From an uncultured bacterium (GTDB lineage: Bacteria; Nitrospirota; Thermodesulfovibrionia; Thermodesulfovibrionales; CALJEL01): 57,068 nt of DNA. The notes beneath the pieces were generated by a model. That model ran no database searches, was not told where the DNA came from, and worked only from the letters and a program-made list of their open reading frames with translations. Position 1 is the stretch's first letter. Every line of letters begins with the position of its first letter. The stretch lies in assembly GCA_938074335.1 (NCBI GenBank), contig CALJEL010000008.1, positions 1 to 57,068 on the forward strand. The letters run 5' to 3'. Below are positions 41,731 to 52,223 of the stretch, in pieces. The translations under genes and the position numbers were made by a program.

Positions 41731-43602
41731 ATGCGAAACATAATCCTTGGCACAGCAGGACATATTGACCATGGCAAAAGCAGCCTTGTAAAGGCACTCA
41801 CAGGCATAGACCCTGACAGGCTCAAGGAGGAAAAAGAGCGTGGCATCACCATTGACCTTGGCTTTGCCTACCTCAATTACCCTGATGGCCTCACCATAGG
41901 AATAGTTGATGTACCTGGACATGAAAGGCTTGTGAGAAACATGCTTGCTGGTGCAGCAGGCATAGACATGGTGCTCTTTGTGATTGCTGCAGATGAAGGT
42001 ATAATGCCCCAGAGCAGGGAGCATCTTGCCATATGCAATCTTTTGAGGATCAAGACAGGTCTTATTGCCCTTAACAAGGCTGACCTTGTTGAGCCTGAAT
42101 GGCTTGAGCTTGTTAAAGAAGAAATAAAAGAGTTTGTGAAGGGCTCATTCCTTGAAGGTGCTGATATAATACCTGTTTCTGCAAAGACAGGTCTGAATAT
42201 TGAAATGCTGAAGGAAAAGATAAGGGAGATTGGCCTTAAGATTCCTCAAAAACCCTCTGGTGGAGCCTTCAGATTACCTGTTGATAGGGTCTTTACCCTG
42301 AAGGGATTTGGTACAGTGGTTACAGGAACAGCTATATCAGGTTCAGTGAAGGTGGATGACCATGTAGAGATACTTCCCTCAGGATTAAAGACAAGGATAA
42401 GAAACATCCAGAGCCATGGAAAACCCATTACAGAGGGCTTTGCCGGTCAGAGGCTTGCACTTAATCTTCAGGGGATTGAAAAGGAAGAGCTTGAAAGAGG
42501 AGATGTTGTGGCGAGGCCTGATACCTTCAAACCTACGAGATTGCTGAATGTAAAGATTGAGCTTCTTGAGAATGCCCCTCCTTTAAAAAACAGGAGCCTT
42601 GTTCATCTACATATATGGACCTCGGAGGCCATCGCAAGGCTTATCCTCTTTGACAGGGATGAGCTTAAACCAGGCACATATGCCTTTGCACAGCTGAGGC
42701 TTGACAGGGATATAATTAGCTCAGCAGAGGATAGATTTGTCTTAAGAAGGATATCACCACTTGATACCATAGGCGGTGGCATCATACTTGATCCCTATCC
42801 ATCAAGAAAGAGATATCCTGAATTAATGGATGACCAGTTCATCCTTGAAAAGGGTGATCTCAATGAAAGGATAGCACTGAAGATAAGGAGATCAAAGGGG
42901 TTTCCAAAAAAAGAACTCTACGGCTGGATAAATAGGGAGTTTAAGGAGATTGATAGTGCAGTAAGGGTTCTTAAGGAAAAAGGTGAGGTTATTGAAATAT
43001 ATGGAGCACTCTTCCATAAAGAAGGCGTTGAGAAGATAAAAAAAGACCTTATAGAAACCTTAAAGGAATTCCATAATAAAAATCCTCTTAAGCCTGGCAT
43101 CCAGAAAGAAGAACTCAGGTCTGCCTTTAGGATAGAGCAAGGGGTTTTTAATTATATTGTAGAAAGAACTCCTGAGATAATAAGGGAAGGAGAATATCTC
43201 AGACTGAGGGAATTCAGGACACAGGCAATTGATCCCTCCTTGAAAGAACGAATCCTCAAAGAGATAAAAAAAGGTGCCTTCCAGCCACCTTTTAAGGAAG
43301 AGCTCTCACAGATAGTTAATATTGATACCAAGAAACTTGATGATATCCTCAGGCTTCTTTATCAGGAAGGTCTTCTTGAGAGGATAAATGATTCCCTTTA
43401 TCTATCAAAGGAGACCCATATGGAACTCTTTAAAAGATTGAAGGAATTCTTTTCAAAGAAAAAAGAACTCACCGTTTCAGACTTCAGGGATATGCTGCAG
43501 ACTACAAGGAAATATGCGATCCCGCTTCTTGAATACTTAGATTCAAGAAAGATAACCATGCGTGTGGGAGACGTAAGAAAGTTGCTTAAGATGCCAACCT
43601 GA
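41731..43602 (+). CDS. selB: Selenocysteine-specific translation elongation factor SelB
   Basis: [43 protein letters not shown]-terminal winged-helix region. Confidence 0.93.
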   Translation: MRNIILGTAGHIDHGKSSLVKALTGIDPDRLKEEKERGITIDLGFAYLNYPDGLTIGIVDVPGHERLVRNMLAGAAGIDMVLFVIAADEGIMPQSREHLAICNLLRIKTGLIALNKADLVEPEWLELVKEEIKEFVKGSFLEGADIIPVSAKTGLNIEMLKEKIREIGLKIPQKPSGGAFRLPVDRVFTLKGFGTVVTGTAISGSVKVDDHVEILPSGLKTRIRNIQSHGKPITEGFAGQRLALNLQGIEKEELERGDVVARPDTFKPTRLLNVKIELLENAPPLKNRSLVHLHIWTSEAIARLILFDRDELKPGTYAFAQLRLDRDIISSAEDRFVLRRISPLDTIGGGIILDPYPSRKRYPELMDDQFILEKGDLNERIALKIRRSKGFPKKELYGWINREFKEIDSAVRVLKEKGEVIEIYGALFHKEGVEKIKKDLIETLKEFHNKNPLKPGIQKEELRSAFRIEQGVFNYIVERTPEIIREGEYLRLREFRTQAIDPSLKERILKEIKKGAFQPPFKEELSQIVNIDTKKLDDILRLLYQEGLLERINDSLYLSKETHMELFKRLKEFFSKKKELTVSDFRDMLQTTRKYAIPLLEYLDSRKITMRVGDVRKLLKMPT

Positions 43603-43629
43603 AAGGTAAGTTTCAGGCTGTTAAGAAAG

Positions 43630-43658
43630 GCAGGGGCAACTCTTGTAGTTACCCCTGC
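43630..43658. terminator. Hairpin between convergent selB and zinc-ribbon gene
   Basis: GCAGGGGCAACT-cttgt-AGTTACCCCTGC (one G-U); preceded by CCTGAAA-ggtaag-TTTCAGG at 43598-43617. Confidence 0.6.
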
Positions 43659-43695
43659 TATTGTTATGCTGAAGACCTCAGCATCCCCAGGGATT

Positions 43696-43833
43696 TCAGC
43701 CACCACCTCCGTAGATACCTGAAAGTTGAAGGGCTGTAATATTCTTACCCTTACATAAAGGGCATACCTCTATCTCTGCGGAAGAGATCCTCCCACAATC
43801 ATGGCAGAAATAGACTATATCATTCATCTTCAT
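43696..43833 (-). CDS. Small zinc-ribbon protein
   Basis: MKMNDIVYFCHDCGRISSAEIEVCPLCKGKNITALQLSGIYGGGG; two CxxC knuckles. Confidence 0.6.
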   Translation of the reverse strand: MKMNDIVYFCHDCGRISSAEIEVCPLCKGKNITALQLSGIYGGGG

Positions 43834-43840
43834 ACTCCTT

Positions 43841-44068
43841 TTATTCTTTCCGGAGTCTTGGCCTTGCACCAAGTGCATAGAGCAGGTTTGCCATCAGGCA
43901 GAAACCTGTAAAGGCAAAGACAATAAGGTTTATCCCCACAAGGGCTGTAAGGATCAGCCAGTAGGGGCTGTGAATGAGTGTAAGGATCACACTCAAAAGG
44001 ATGAATATCCCTGCTATGAGCCATATGATTCTTTCAAGATACCATGAGTCTGTCTTTGCAATATACAT
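43841..44068 (-). CDS. DUF2892-family small membrane protein
   Basis: ERIIWLIAGIFILLSV...ALVGINLIVFAFTGFCLMANLLYALGARP. Confidence 0.85.
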   Translation of the reverse strand: MYIAKTDSWYLERIIWLIAGIFILLSVILTLIHSPYWLILTALVGINLIVFAFTGFCLMANLLYALGARPRLRKE

Positions 44069-44087
44069 GTTTACCTCCTACTTTATT

Positions 44088-47000
44088 TTAGATTTCTGTC
44101 ATTTCATCTGCTGGTTCTTCTGCCTCAATCTCCTCTGCCTTAATGGGGCAGATCCTTGTCTTGAAGTATTCATAATAAAGCAGAGGGACTGCTATCAGAG
44201 TCAGGGCAGTTGAGGCAACAGCACCAAACATCATTGCAATTGCAAGACCCTGAAATATGGGGTCAAAGATCATCACAAAGGAGCCAACCACAACCGCTGC
44301 TGCAGTCAATGCTATTGGTCTGAACCTTACAGCACCAGCCTTTATCAGGGCATCCTTGAGGCTTCCACAATCCCGCCACTCCATCTGGATAAAGTCTATA
44401 AGTAGAATGGAGTTTCTTACTATTATTCCAGCAAGGGCAATAAACCCTATCATGGATGTAGCTGTAAAGAAGGCACCGAAGAGCCAGTGACCTGGCATTA
44501 TTCCAACAAGTGTAAGTGGTATGGGTGCCATGATTATCAATGGTGTTACAAAATGCTTAAACCAGGCAACAACAAGTATGTATATGAGAACAAGTACAAC
44601 TCCAAAGGCTATGCCAAGATCTCTGAAGACCTCATAGGTTATGTGCCATTCACCATCCCATTTTATGGAATATCTTTCCTCAAGATAGGGCTGCCTTGCA
44701 TAATATTGTTTTATTGTATAACCCTCAGGGATCTTAAGCTCAGCTATAGCCTTTTTGAGTTTCAATATGGCATAAACAGGGCTTTCTTCCTTCCCTGCCA
44801 CATCTCCTGTTACATATACCACCCTCTGGAGATTTTTGTGATATATGGTCTTTTCCTCTATTGTCTTTTTAATCCTCACAAGCTCACTGAGGGGTATATT
44901 CCCCTTAGGTGTTGGCACGGTCATTGCCCTTAATGATTCTATCCTTGACCTCTCCTCAATAGGAAGTCTCATGAATATCTCAACAGGTTCCTTATCATCT
45001 ACCACATGGACAAGCCCAGCAGGCATACCTCCAAGGGCAATCCTCAGGCTTTGTGCAACTGCCTCTGTGCTGACACCGTGATAGGCAGCCTTTTCTTTGT
45101 CCACATCAAATATCACCTTTTCCTGATCATCCTCTACATACCAGTCTACATCAACAACACCCTCTGTCCTTTCGTAGATATCCATAATCTGCCTTGCTAT
45201 CTCTATCTGTCTTTTATGGTCAGGACCATAAACCTCTGTCACAAGGGTGCTTAAAACAGGTGGACCTGGCGGTATCTCTGCTATCTTTATCCTTGCACCA
45301 TATCTTTTTGCAATCTCTGTGAGAGGTCCTCTTATACTCTTTGCAATATCATGGCTCTGCCTTGACCTCTCTGCCTTTGAAACAAAGTTTACCTGGATGT
45401 CTGCCACATTGGGTCCTGTTCTCAGATAATAATGCCTTACCAGTCCATTGAAATTAAAGGGTGCTGATGTACCAGCGTATATCTGATAGTCTGTTACCTC
45501 AGGCACGGTCTTTATGTAATTTCCAAGCTCCATGGCAACCCTTGTGGTCTCCTCAAGGGTTGTTCCTTCTGGCATGTCAATAATCACCTGAAGCTCGCTC
45601 TTATTATCAAAGGGAAGCATCTTTACTGTAACCTTTTTAAGAGGCAATAACATGAGGGCCCCTATTAAAAGGGCAAGGACACCCCCGAGCGCCAGATATC
45701 TCTTTTTTGGAGCATCTATCAGCGGTCCCAAAATCCTCCCATATATGTTAAGGAGTCTTTTCCCCTCTTCTTTATGACCCTCAGGCCTCACATGTCTGAG
45801 CACAATATAGCTCATCCATGGGCTCACTATAAAGGCAACGAGAAGAGAAAATAGCATGGCTGCTGATGCACCAACAGGTATAGGCCTCATATAGGGACCC
45901 ATCAATCCTGATACAAAGGCCATCGGAAGGAGCGCTGCAATAACAGTGAATGTGGCAAGTATGGTTGGATTACCAACCTCATCAACTGCAAGCACTGCTG
46001 TCAATGGACTTATCCTGTGCAGTTTAAAATGTCTGTGGATATTCTCAACAACAACTATTGCATCATCCACAAGGATTCCTATGGAAAATATAAGTGCAAA
46101 GAGCGTAACCCTGTTTAGGGTGTAACCGTAGAGATAGTTTATTAATAATGTGAGTGCAAGGGTAACAGGTACAGCCACAGCAACTACTACCGCCTCTCTC
46201 CATCCAAGGGTGATGGCTATGAGAAGCACCACGGAGAATGTTGCTATAAGGATATGTTCAAGAAGCTCATCAGACTTCTCCTTTGCTGTTTCACCATAGT
46301 TCCTTGTCTCAAGGATATTGACATCAAGGGGGATAAGTTTACCCTTAAGGTCCTGAATCTTCTTTTCGATCCTCTTTGCAATCTGGGTGGCATTTGTGCC
46401 TTTCTTTTTTGCTATGGCAATGGTTACTGATTCATAAAGCCTGTGAGAGTCTTCAGGTTTCAATCCCAGACCTTCAGCCTTTTTATGAATCTGAGGTCCA
46501 AATCCTGTAAAGACATAACTGTCTGGTTCAGCAGGTCCATCCACTATCTCAGCAACATTTTTTAAATAAACAGGTCTTCCATTATATATAGCAACTACCA
46601 GTTCTCCTATCTCCCTGGCTGTTCTCAAAAAACCGCCTGTCTCAACAAGTATCTCCTTATTTTCGGTCTGCATTGACCCTGAAGGGATCACCACATTTGA
46701 ATCCTGAAGGAATTGCATTATCTGGAGTGCTGATAGATTATAAGCCCTCAGCCTTGAAGGATTCAGCACAAGCCTTATCTGTCTTTTCTGGCCACCTATC
46801 ACATGCGTTTCAGAGATCTCACCGTCCTTTTTTATCTCTGTACATAGCTCCTGTGCAATGCGTCTTAATTCATAGGAACTGTATCTCTGAGACCAGAGTG
46901 TATAGGAAAGTATAGGCACATCATCAATGGACCTTGGTTTTACAAGTGGCTGGGAGACCCCTGGTGGTATGAGGTCATAATGGGACATCAGTTTGTTGTA

Positions 47001-47342
47001 GACCTTTACTATTGCATCTTCCATATCATGACCCACATAGAACCTCACTATGGTGAGATTCATGCCTGGTCTTGCTATGGAATAGACATACTCAACTCCT
47101 TTTATCTCATAAAGAAACTTCTCCATTGGTCTTGTGACCCTTTCTTCAACCTCTTTTGCTCCAGCACCAGGATAGGTCACAAATATATCTATCATTGGAA
47201 CAACTATCTGTGGCTCCTCTTCCCTTGGTGTCGCTATGAGTGCAAAGACACCGGAAAGAAGGGCAGCAATCACCACAATAGGTGTGAGCTTGGATTTTAT
47301 AAATGCCTTTGCTATTGAACCTGATATCCCTATACCCTGCAT
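44088..47342 (-). CDS. RND efflux transporter permease
   Basis: 1084 aa, AcrB/CzcA-like; [18 protein letters not shown], two large periplasmic loops. Confidence 0.95.
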   Translation of the reverse strand: MQGIGISGSIAKAFIKSKLTPIVVIAALLSGVFALIATPREEEPQIVVPMIDIFVTYPGAGAKEVEERVTRPMEKFLYEIKGVEYVYSIARPGMNLTIVRFYVGHDMEDAIVKVYNKLMSHYDLIPPGVSQPLVKPRSIDDVPILSYTLWSQRYSSYELRRIAQELCTEIKKDGEISETHVIGGQKRQIRLVLNPSRLRAYNLSALQIMQFLQDSNVVIPSGSMQTENKEILVETGGFLRTAREIGELVVAIYNGRPVYLKNVAEIVDGPAEPDSYVFTGFGPQIHKKAEGLGLKPEDSHRLYESVTIAIAKKKGTNATQIAKRIEKKIQDLKGKLIPLDVNILETRNYGETAKEKSDELLEHILIATFSVVLLIAITLGWREAVVVAVAVPVTLALTLLINYLYGYTLNRVTLFALIFSIGILVDDAIVVVENIHRHFKLHRISPLTAVLAVDEVGNPTILATFTVIAALLPMAFVSGLMGPYMRPIPVGASAAMLFSLLVAFIVSPWMSYIVLRHVRPEGHKEEGKRLLNIYGRILGPLIDAPKKRYLALGGVLALLIGALMLLPLKKVTVKMLPFDNKSELQVIIDMPEGTTLEETTRVAMELGNYIKTVPEVTDYQIYAGTSAPFNFNGLVRHYYLRTGPNVADIQVNFVSKAERSRQSHDIAKSIRGPLTEIAKRYGARIKIAEIPPGPPVLSTLVTEVYGPDHKRQIEIARQIMDIYERTEGVVDVDWYVEDDQEKVIFDVDKEKAAYHGVSTEAVAQSLRIALGGMPAGLVHVVDDKEPVEIFMRLPIEERSRIESLRAMTVPTPKGNIPLSELVRIKKTIEEKTIYHKNLQRVVYVTGDVAGKEESPVYAILKLKKAIAELKIPEGYTIKQYYARQPYLEERYSIKWDGEWHITYEVFRDLGIAFGVVLVLIYILVVAWFKHFVTPLIIMAPIPLTLVGIMPGHWLFGAFFTATSMIGFIALAGIIVRNSILLIDFIQMEWRDCGSLKDALIKAGAVRFRPIALTAAAVVVGSFVMIFDPIFQGLAIAMMFGAVASTALTLIAVPLLYYEYFKTRICPIKAEEIEAEEPADEMTEI

Positions 47343-47360
47343 TCTGTTCCTCCTGCCACA

Positions 47361-48470
47361 CTATTTTTTATAAATGCCGCCCTCAACAACCCTCTCAATG
47401 CCATCTGTAACAATCCTCTCACCAGGATTAAGACCTGAAAGTATCTCTACCATTTCTTTTTCAGGATAGGAAGCACCAATCCTGACAATCCTGTAGGATA
47501 TTACCCCATTATTGTCAACCACATATACACCGGTAAGCTGCCCCCTTTTCACTATGGACCTTTCAGGAACAAGTATCCCTTTTTTTTTACCGGTTAAGAA
47601 TCTTGCCTTTCCATACAGGCCTGTCCTCAGCTCTTTTCTTGTATTAAGGTCTATCTTTACAAGGAAGCTCCTTGTAAAGGGATCTACAGAGGGCACTATC
47701 TCTGCTATCCTTCCTTCCAGCACCTCTGCCCCTGATTCCATATATACAGGAATCCTCATTCCCTTCTTTACCTTTCCTGAGAACCTCTCATCAAGATAGA
47801 CCTCAAGTCTATAATTCTCACTGTCTTCAACAGTAAATAGAGGTGTGCCTTGCATGACCATATTGCCTGTCTCTACCTTTTTTTCGGTCACGATGCCATT
47901 AAGCGGTGATACCACCCTCGTATATCCATGCATTAGCCTTGCCTCTTCAAGACCTGCCTTAGCCCTTCTCAGCATTGCCTCGATTCTTTCAAGTTCAAGG
48001 CCTGCCACCTCCTTCTGGGTCTCTATCTGGTCAAGCTCCTGCCGTGTAAGTGCCTTTTCATCATAAAGCCTTTTATATCTTTCATAGGTAATATCAGCAA
48101 GTTTTTTATTCTGTCTCGCACTTTCAAGGGCCTTGAGCGCCTCCTGATAGGCCTCCTCCGCCTGAGCAAGGCGTTCCCTGTAGTCCCTGTCATCAATGGT
48201 TAAAAGCAATTGCCCCTGCCTTACCCTGTCTCCTTCCATTACATAGATACCGGTAACCTCACCCATTATCCTTGAGGACAGCGTTGTTACTGTCCTTGCC
48301 CTGATAGTGCCAGAGACCTCATATACATCATCTATGGTAAGGGGCTGAACTTCTGTAAGTTTTATGTCTGGAATATGAGGTGCCTCTGTTAGGGTAGCCT
48401 TCTCCTCTTTTGAGCAGGATATCAGTGTAAAAATTGATAATGATAAAAGTATGATTAATGCCTTCTTCAT
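47361..48470 (-). CDS. RND efflux periplasmic adaptor (membrane fusion) lipoprotein
   Basis: Lipobox-like LISCSKE; RIMGEVTGIYVMEGDRVRQGQLLLTID; coiled-coil hairpin. Confidence 0.92.
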   Translation of the reverse strand: MKKALIILLSLSIFTLISCSKEEKATLTEAPHIPDIKLTEVQPLTIDDVYEVSGTIRARTVTTLSSRIMGEVTGIYVMEGDRVRQGQLLLTIDDRDYRERLAQAEEAYQEALKALESARQNKKLADITYERYKRLYDEKALTRQELDQIETQKEVAGLELERIEAMLRRAKAGLEEARLMHGYTRVVSPLNGIVTEKKVETGNMVMQGTPLFTVEDSENYRLEVYLDERFSGKVKKGMRIPVYMESGAEVLEGRIAEIVPSVDPFTRSFLVKIDLNTRKELRTGLYGKARFLTGKKKGILVPERSIVKRGQLTGVYVVDNNGVISYRIVRIGASYPEKEMVEILSGLNPGERIVTDGIERVVEGGIYKK

Positions 48471-48480
48471 TTTTTCCTCC

Positions 48481-49911
48481 TTATTTTTTTATAAATTCTT
48501 CCATCATATTACTTACAAACAAGAGTCTTGCCATTGCTTCATAAAAGGCACCTTCTTTTTGCACCACCTGTGCCCTTGCACTGTCAAGGGCGGTCTGGCT
48601 ATCAAGGAGATCAACGATCTTTGCAAGGTTATTTTCATACCTTATTTTTATAAGCCTTCTTCCTTCCTCAGCAGCCTGGAGCCCTGAGCGTGCAAGTTCA
48701 AGATGTGCCTTTGCCTCAAGCACAGAACTGTAGGCCTCATGAACCCTGAACCTCAGGGATTTTTTTGCTCCCTCAAGATATTCTGCAGCTTCTTTTAATC
48801 TATATTCAGCCCTTTTTGAACCTGCGAGGGTCTTTCCACCACTGAATAAATCCCATCTCAAAAATGCCATTACCTGCCAGCTCTTTCCTTCTGAACCAAA
48901 GGGGGTATTCGGGTCATCAAGCTCATACTGGGCACCAATACCAAGCTGTGGCAGATAATCAGACCTCTCAAGGCTCAGGAGATTCCTTGCATTCTCATAT
49001 CTTAATTCCAATGCCTTTATCTCTTTTCCCTGAAGAGCCCTCTCAATGTAATATGCCTCATCAAGGAGTTCAGGATCAAAACCTGTTTGATCTTTGATCT
49101 CCACCGGCTCATCAAGACCCATGAGCAATCCCAGTGCCCTTTTTGCTATTAAATGATTCTTTTCTGCAGAGACAAGCCTTGCCCTTGCCTCAGCAACTCC
49201 TACTTCTGCCCTCAGCACATCAGACTGTAGACCCAGTCCTGCCTCTGCTCTTTTCTTTGCTATCCTCAGGTGTTCCTCGGCATTTTCAAGACCGAGTTTT
49301 GCCACATTTATATATTCCTTTGCTGTCCTTATGCCAAGATATACCCTGATAACCTCAAAGGCGATCTCTTCCTTCTTTCTCTCAAATTCAATATTTACAG
49401 TCTCATACTGTTTTTTTGATATATCAAGACCAAGCCATGCCTTTCTTACATAAACTGGCATTTCAATACTTAAAATTGTCTGGAAATTGCTTACAGGAGA
49501 GGGATTGTTGAATGTCCCTGGTGCACCCATAAGGTCTTCAGCAGTAAACCTCTCCTGATTTATCTTTGTTGAAAAAACATAAGCAGGGTTGTCTGTCCTC
49601 ATAAACCTTTCCTCTATTCTTAACTGTGGCAAAAGATAACTCCTTGCAATAGAGATATCCTCTTTTGTTGCCCTGAGATTCATACTGCCTGCCCTGAGTT
49701 CTGGATTATCCTTAAGGGCTATCTCAATCGCCTCCTTAAGGCTATAGGCCTTTTCTTCTGCAAGCAGGGGTCTGGAGTAAAAAAATATTAAAAAGGCAAT
49801 CACGAAAAAAGTATTCACTATATACACTACCCGATAGCGGGACAGAGCGATAGCTCGTGGCATCGCCGCACTTTCTTTATCATGTATCCTGAATGGATTA
49901 TATCCTCTCAT
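48481..49911 (-). CDS. TolC-family outer-membrane efflux protein
   Basis: AYSLKEAIEIALKDNPEL; two long coiled-coil halves; start at ATG overlapping arsR stop (ATGA). Confidence 0.9.
   Translation of the reverse strand: MRGYNPFRIHDKESAAMPRAIALSRYRVVYIVNTFFVIAFLIFFYSRPLLAEEKAYSLKEAIEIALKDNPELRAGSMNLRATKEDISIARSYLLPQLRIEERFMRTDNPAYVFSTKINQERFTAEDLMGAPGTFNNPSPVSNFQTILSIEMPVYVRKAWLGLDISKKQYETVNIEFERKKEEIAFEVIRVYLGIRTAKEYINVAKLGLENAEEHLRIAKKRAEAGLGLQSDVLRAEVGVAEARARLVSAEKNHLIAKRALGLLMGLDEPVEIKDQTGFDPELLDEAYYIERALQGKEIKALELRYENARNLLSLERSDYLPQLGIGAQYELDDPNTPFGSEGKSWQVMAFLRWDLFSGGKTLAGSKRAEYRLKEAAEYLEGAKKSLRFRVHEAYSSVLEAKAHLELARSGLQAAEEGRRLIKIRYENNLAKIVDLLDSQTALDSARAQVVQKEGAFYEAMARLLFVSNMMEEFIKK
49831..49870. 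repeat. 8-bp-period array inside tolC-family signal region
   Basis: CCGATAGC GGGACAGA GCGATAGC TCGTGGCA TCGCCGCA. Confidence 0.6.
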
Positions 49912-50297
49912 CCGTGCACCTCCTGCATAAATCTCTTTAATGCCTTCATATCGCATCTCCCTGTTTTTTTCTGGAATTCCTCGCATTCTACAATTCTATG
50001 TCTGTCTGCGGTTATCACTGGATCACCTTCAAGTAGCTCTATTAGGGTGTTTATAAATTTTCTCTGAATGGGTGTCAGTTCCTCCGAGAGACTGTAAAAG
50101 AGTAATTTTTTCTCCCGCCTTGTGGAAACAAGACCTGCGTTTCTTAAAAGCCCCAAGTTCCTTGATACCAGTGGCTGGGACGCACCTGTTATTGCCATTA
50201 TCTGACATACACAAAGCTCATTCTTGCAGATAAGCATAAAGACCCGTATCCTCAAAGGGTCTGAAAAGAGCTTCATGAGTCTTAATATCTCATTCAT
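49908..50297 (-). CDS. ArsR-family transcriptional regulator
   Basis: LMKLFSDPLRIRVFMLICKNELCVCQIMAITGASQPLVSRNLGLLRNAGLV; ELCVC metalloid-type motif. Confidence 0.9.
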   Translation of the reverse strand: MNEILRLMKLFSDPLRIRVFMLICKNELCVCQIMAITGASQPLVSRNLGLLRNAGLVSTRREKKLLFYSLSEELTPIQRKFINTLIELLEGDPVITADRHRIVECEEFQKKTGRCDMKALKRFMQEVHG

Positions 50298-50384
50298 ATA
50301 AATATATTTACATATGTTTATATGAAATGTCAAGCCTTAAAAATTCCTCACCCTCGTAGATAAGAAAAGGGGAACTCAAAAATC

Positions 50385-52223
50385 TTACGATCTTTGGGAA
50401 CCGATTCTGAAAATATTTGACAAAATAATCCCTGTAGAGAGTATAAAAGCAAGGCCATCTGTAATGGAATCAAATATGTTTTGTGAGGGAGGTAAACCGG
50501 AAATAAAGCTTAAAATATATATATTGAATGCAAAAGATAAAGGATTCCCTGATATAGCAAATATCATGTTCAGTAAAAAAATAGGAGGGGCAAAATAAGA
50601 GAAGTTATAACCATAACTATAAATATCAAGACCCACAAAATCATAAATACTCAGGAAAAGGATTATGGAGATAGAAAATGTCCAGAGAGAAAAAAGCATA
50701 ATACCCTTTGACTGAAAAAATCCCTTCTCTCTTTTTTGAAAGAGGAGATACAGCAAAAAGACAATACTTCCCGTTGAAAACCATGGATTCATTGAAAGAA
50801 TAAGGTCCTTCAGGGAAAGGGTACCGAAGGGAATGAATATCATAATTATTGAGCTGACAATTATAATGATAAAAGGGATTCTATCTTTTAACCCTGTTAT
50901 CCTTACAAGATATTTCATCAAAACTAATATTATTAAAAAACAACCTGACAGTGAAATCAGGGTCTGCATACCTGATATGAAACTGAGGTTCGATATACCT
51001 TTCCTCCGTTGCCCCTCTTCTGTCTCCTCTGTCCTGTTATCTGCCTTCTGACTTCTGTTTTCTACTGTTTTGCCCCCTGCCTTTTGTTTCCAGAGCCATA
51101 TCTCATTGAACATTACATGTTTTATTCTTTTTCTTTCATAGGTATAGGTGATGTGATAAAATCCGTTCAGGCTTTTTGTAATGGATGGGTAGGAATATTC
51201 TTTTCCCTGAGATGACTCAAGTACCTTGATAAGCCTCCAGGAGCTTCCATTGTCACTGGATAAAAAGATGGAGAGGTTTTCTCTGTTATTAAATGAATTA
51301 TTTATAACAGCAAGTATAGAATTATCTTCTGTCCTTATCATATCAAATCCTGAATCTGGATTGGGCAGTTCTGTATATCTAAGGGGAGACTCTCTGTGCT
51401 TAATTAAATCCATTTCCATAAATGGAATAAATCTTTCCCCTTTCTTTTTGCTATTTCTAAAAAAGATTAATAATTTATCCTCTCCAAGAGGTAAAAGCAC
51501 TGGCTGTATTATCTTTTCAGCTGCTGTTATCCTGTATATCCTGAATGTTTCATGCCCTGGGTCTACCTGTATAATGGAGGAGTTTTTGTTAAAGAGTTCG
51601 CTGTAGGCTGGTATGATAAAACTTCCATCATTTAAATTTATCCCATCATTTTTTACATTGTGGGTTAGATTAAAGAATGGGCTTAATAAAAGTTTTTTAC
51701 TCTCTGTCCAGGAAATAGCATCAGTGGTAGTTTTGTAATTTATTGAGCTTCCTGACCAGCCACCTGCAATAACTGTCGAATAAAAGAGCCATATCTTACC
51801 TGAGTTATCCCTCATAAGCATGGGGTTACCAATCTTCTTTACATATCTTTTCAGTTCCCTTGAGGCAGTCTCTCGATCTATAAGTTTAAGGGGGATAGTC
51901 CATGTGCCGTTTTTCTCGTTATAAATAGCCATGAAGATTGCCACATCCTTTGCTCCCTCTCTTGAACCAGAGTACCAGACACAGAGAAGTCTGTCTTTAT
52001 CAAGAGGTGCAATACTTGAAACATGGCTTATCATACCTGAAGATTCTTTGTTAACAAAGTCCTCTATATATATTTCCTGAAATACCGATTGGGGTTCAGA
52101 TACCTGAGATTGAATCTCTGTAGTCTTTATTCTGACTTCCAACCTCTGAGTTCTGATCTCCATTAGCAGGGCAATTAAGTATAGAAGCAAGGTGAGAGAA
52201 ACAAAAATAATTCTTTTAGTCAT
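50385..52223 (-). CDS. Sialidase/BNR-like beta-propeller with N- and C-terminal TM segments
   Basis: FVNKESSGMISHVSSIAPLDKDRLLCVWYSGSREGAKDVAIFMA, SSDNGSSWRLI Asp-box, multiple C-terminal TM helices. Confidence 0.78.
   Translation of the reverse strand: MTKRIIFVSLTLLLYLIALLMEIRTQRLEVRIKTTEIQSQVSEPQSVFQEIYIEDFVNKESSGMISHVSSIAPLDKDRLLCVWYSGSREGAKDVAIFMAIYNEKNGTWTIPLKLIDRETASRELKRYVKKIGNPMLMRDNSGKIWLFYSTVIAGGWSGSSINYKTTTDAISWTESKKLLLSPFFNLTHNVKNDGINLNDGSFIIPAYSELFNKNSSIIQVDPGHETFRIYRITAAEKIIQPVLLPLGEDKLLIFFRNSKKKGERFIPFMEMDLIKHRESPLRYTELPNPDSGFDMIRTEDNSILAVINNSFNNRENLSIFLSSDNGSSWRLIKVLESSQGKEYSYPSITKSLNGFYHITYTYERKRIKHVMFNEIWLWKQKAGGKTVENRSQKADNRTEETEEGQRRKGISNLSFISGMQTLISLSGCFLIILVLMKYLVRITGLKDRIPFIIIIVSSIIMIFIPFGTLSLKDLILSMNPWFSTGSIVFLLYLLFQKREKGFFQSKGIMLFSLWTFSISIILFLSIYDFVGLDIYSYGYNFSYFAPPIFLLNMIFAISGNPLSFAFNIYILSFISGLPPSQNIFDSITDGLAFILSTGIILSNIFRIGSQRS
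51017..51086. repeat. 7-bp-period degenerate array within sialidase-like ORF
   Basis: CTTCTGT CTCCTCT GTCCTGT TATCTGC CTTCTGA CTTCTGT TTTCTAC TGTTTTG CCCCCTG CCTTTTG. Confidence 0.75.
52093..52162. repeat. Second 7-bp-period degenerate array within the same ORF
   Basis: GGTTCAG ATACCTG AGATTGA ATCTCTG TAGTCTT TATTCTG ACTTCCA ACCTCTG AGTTCTG ATCTCCA. Confidence 0.7.
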
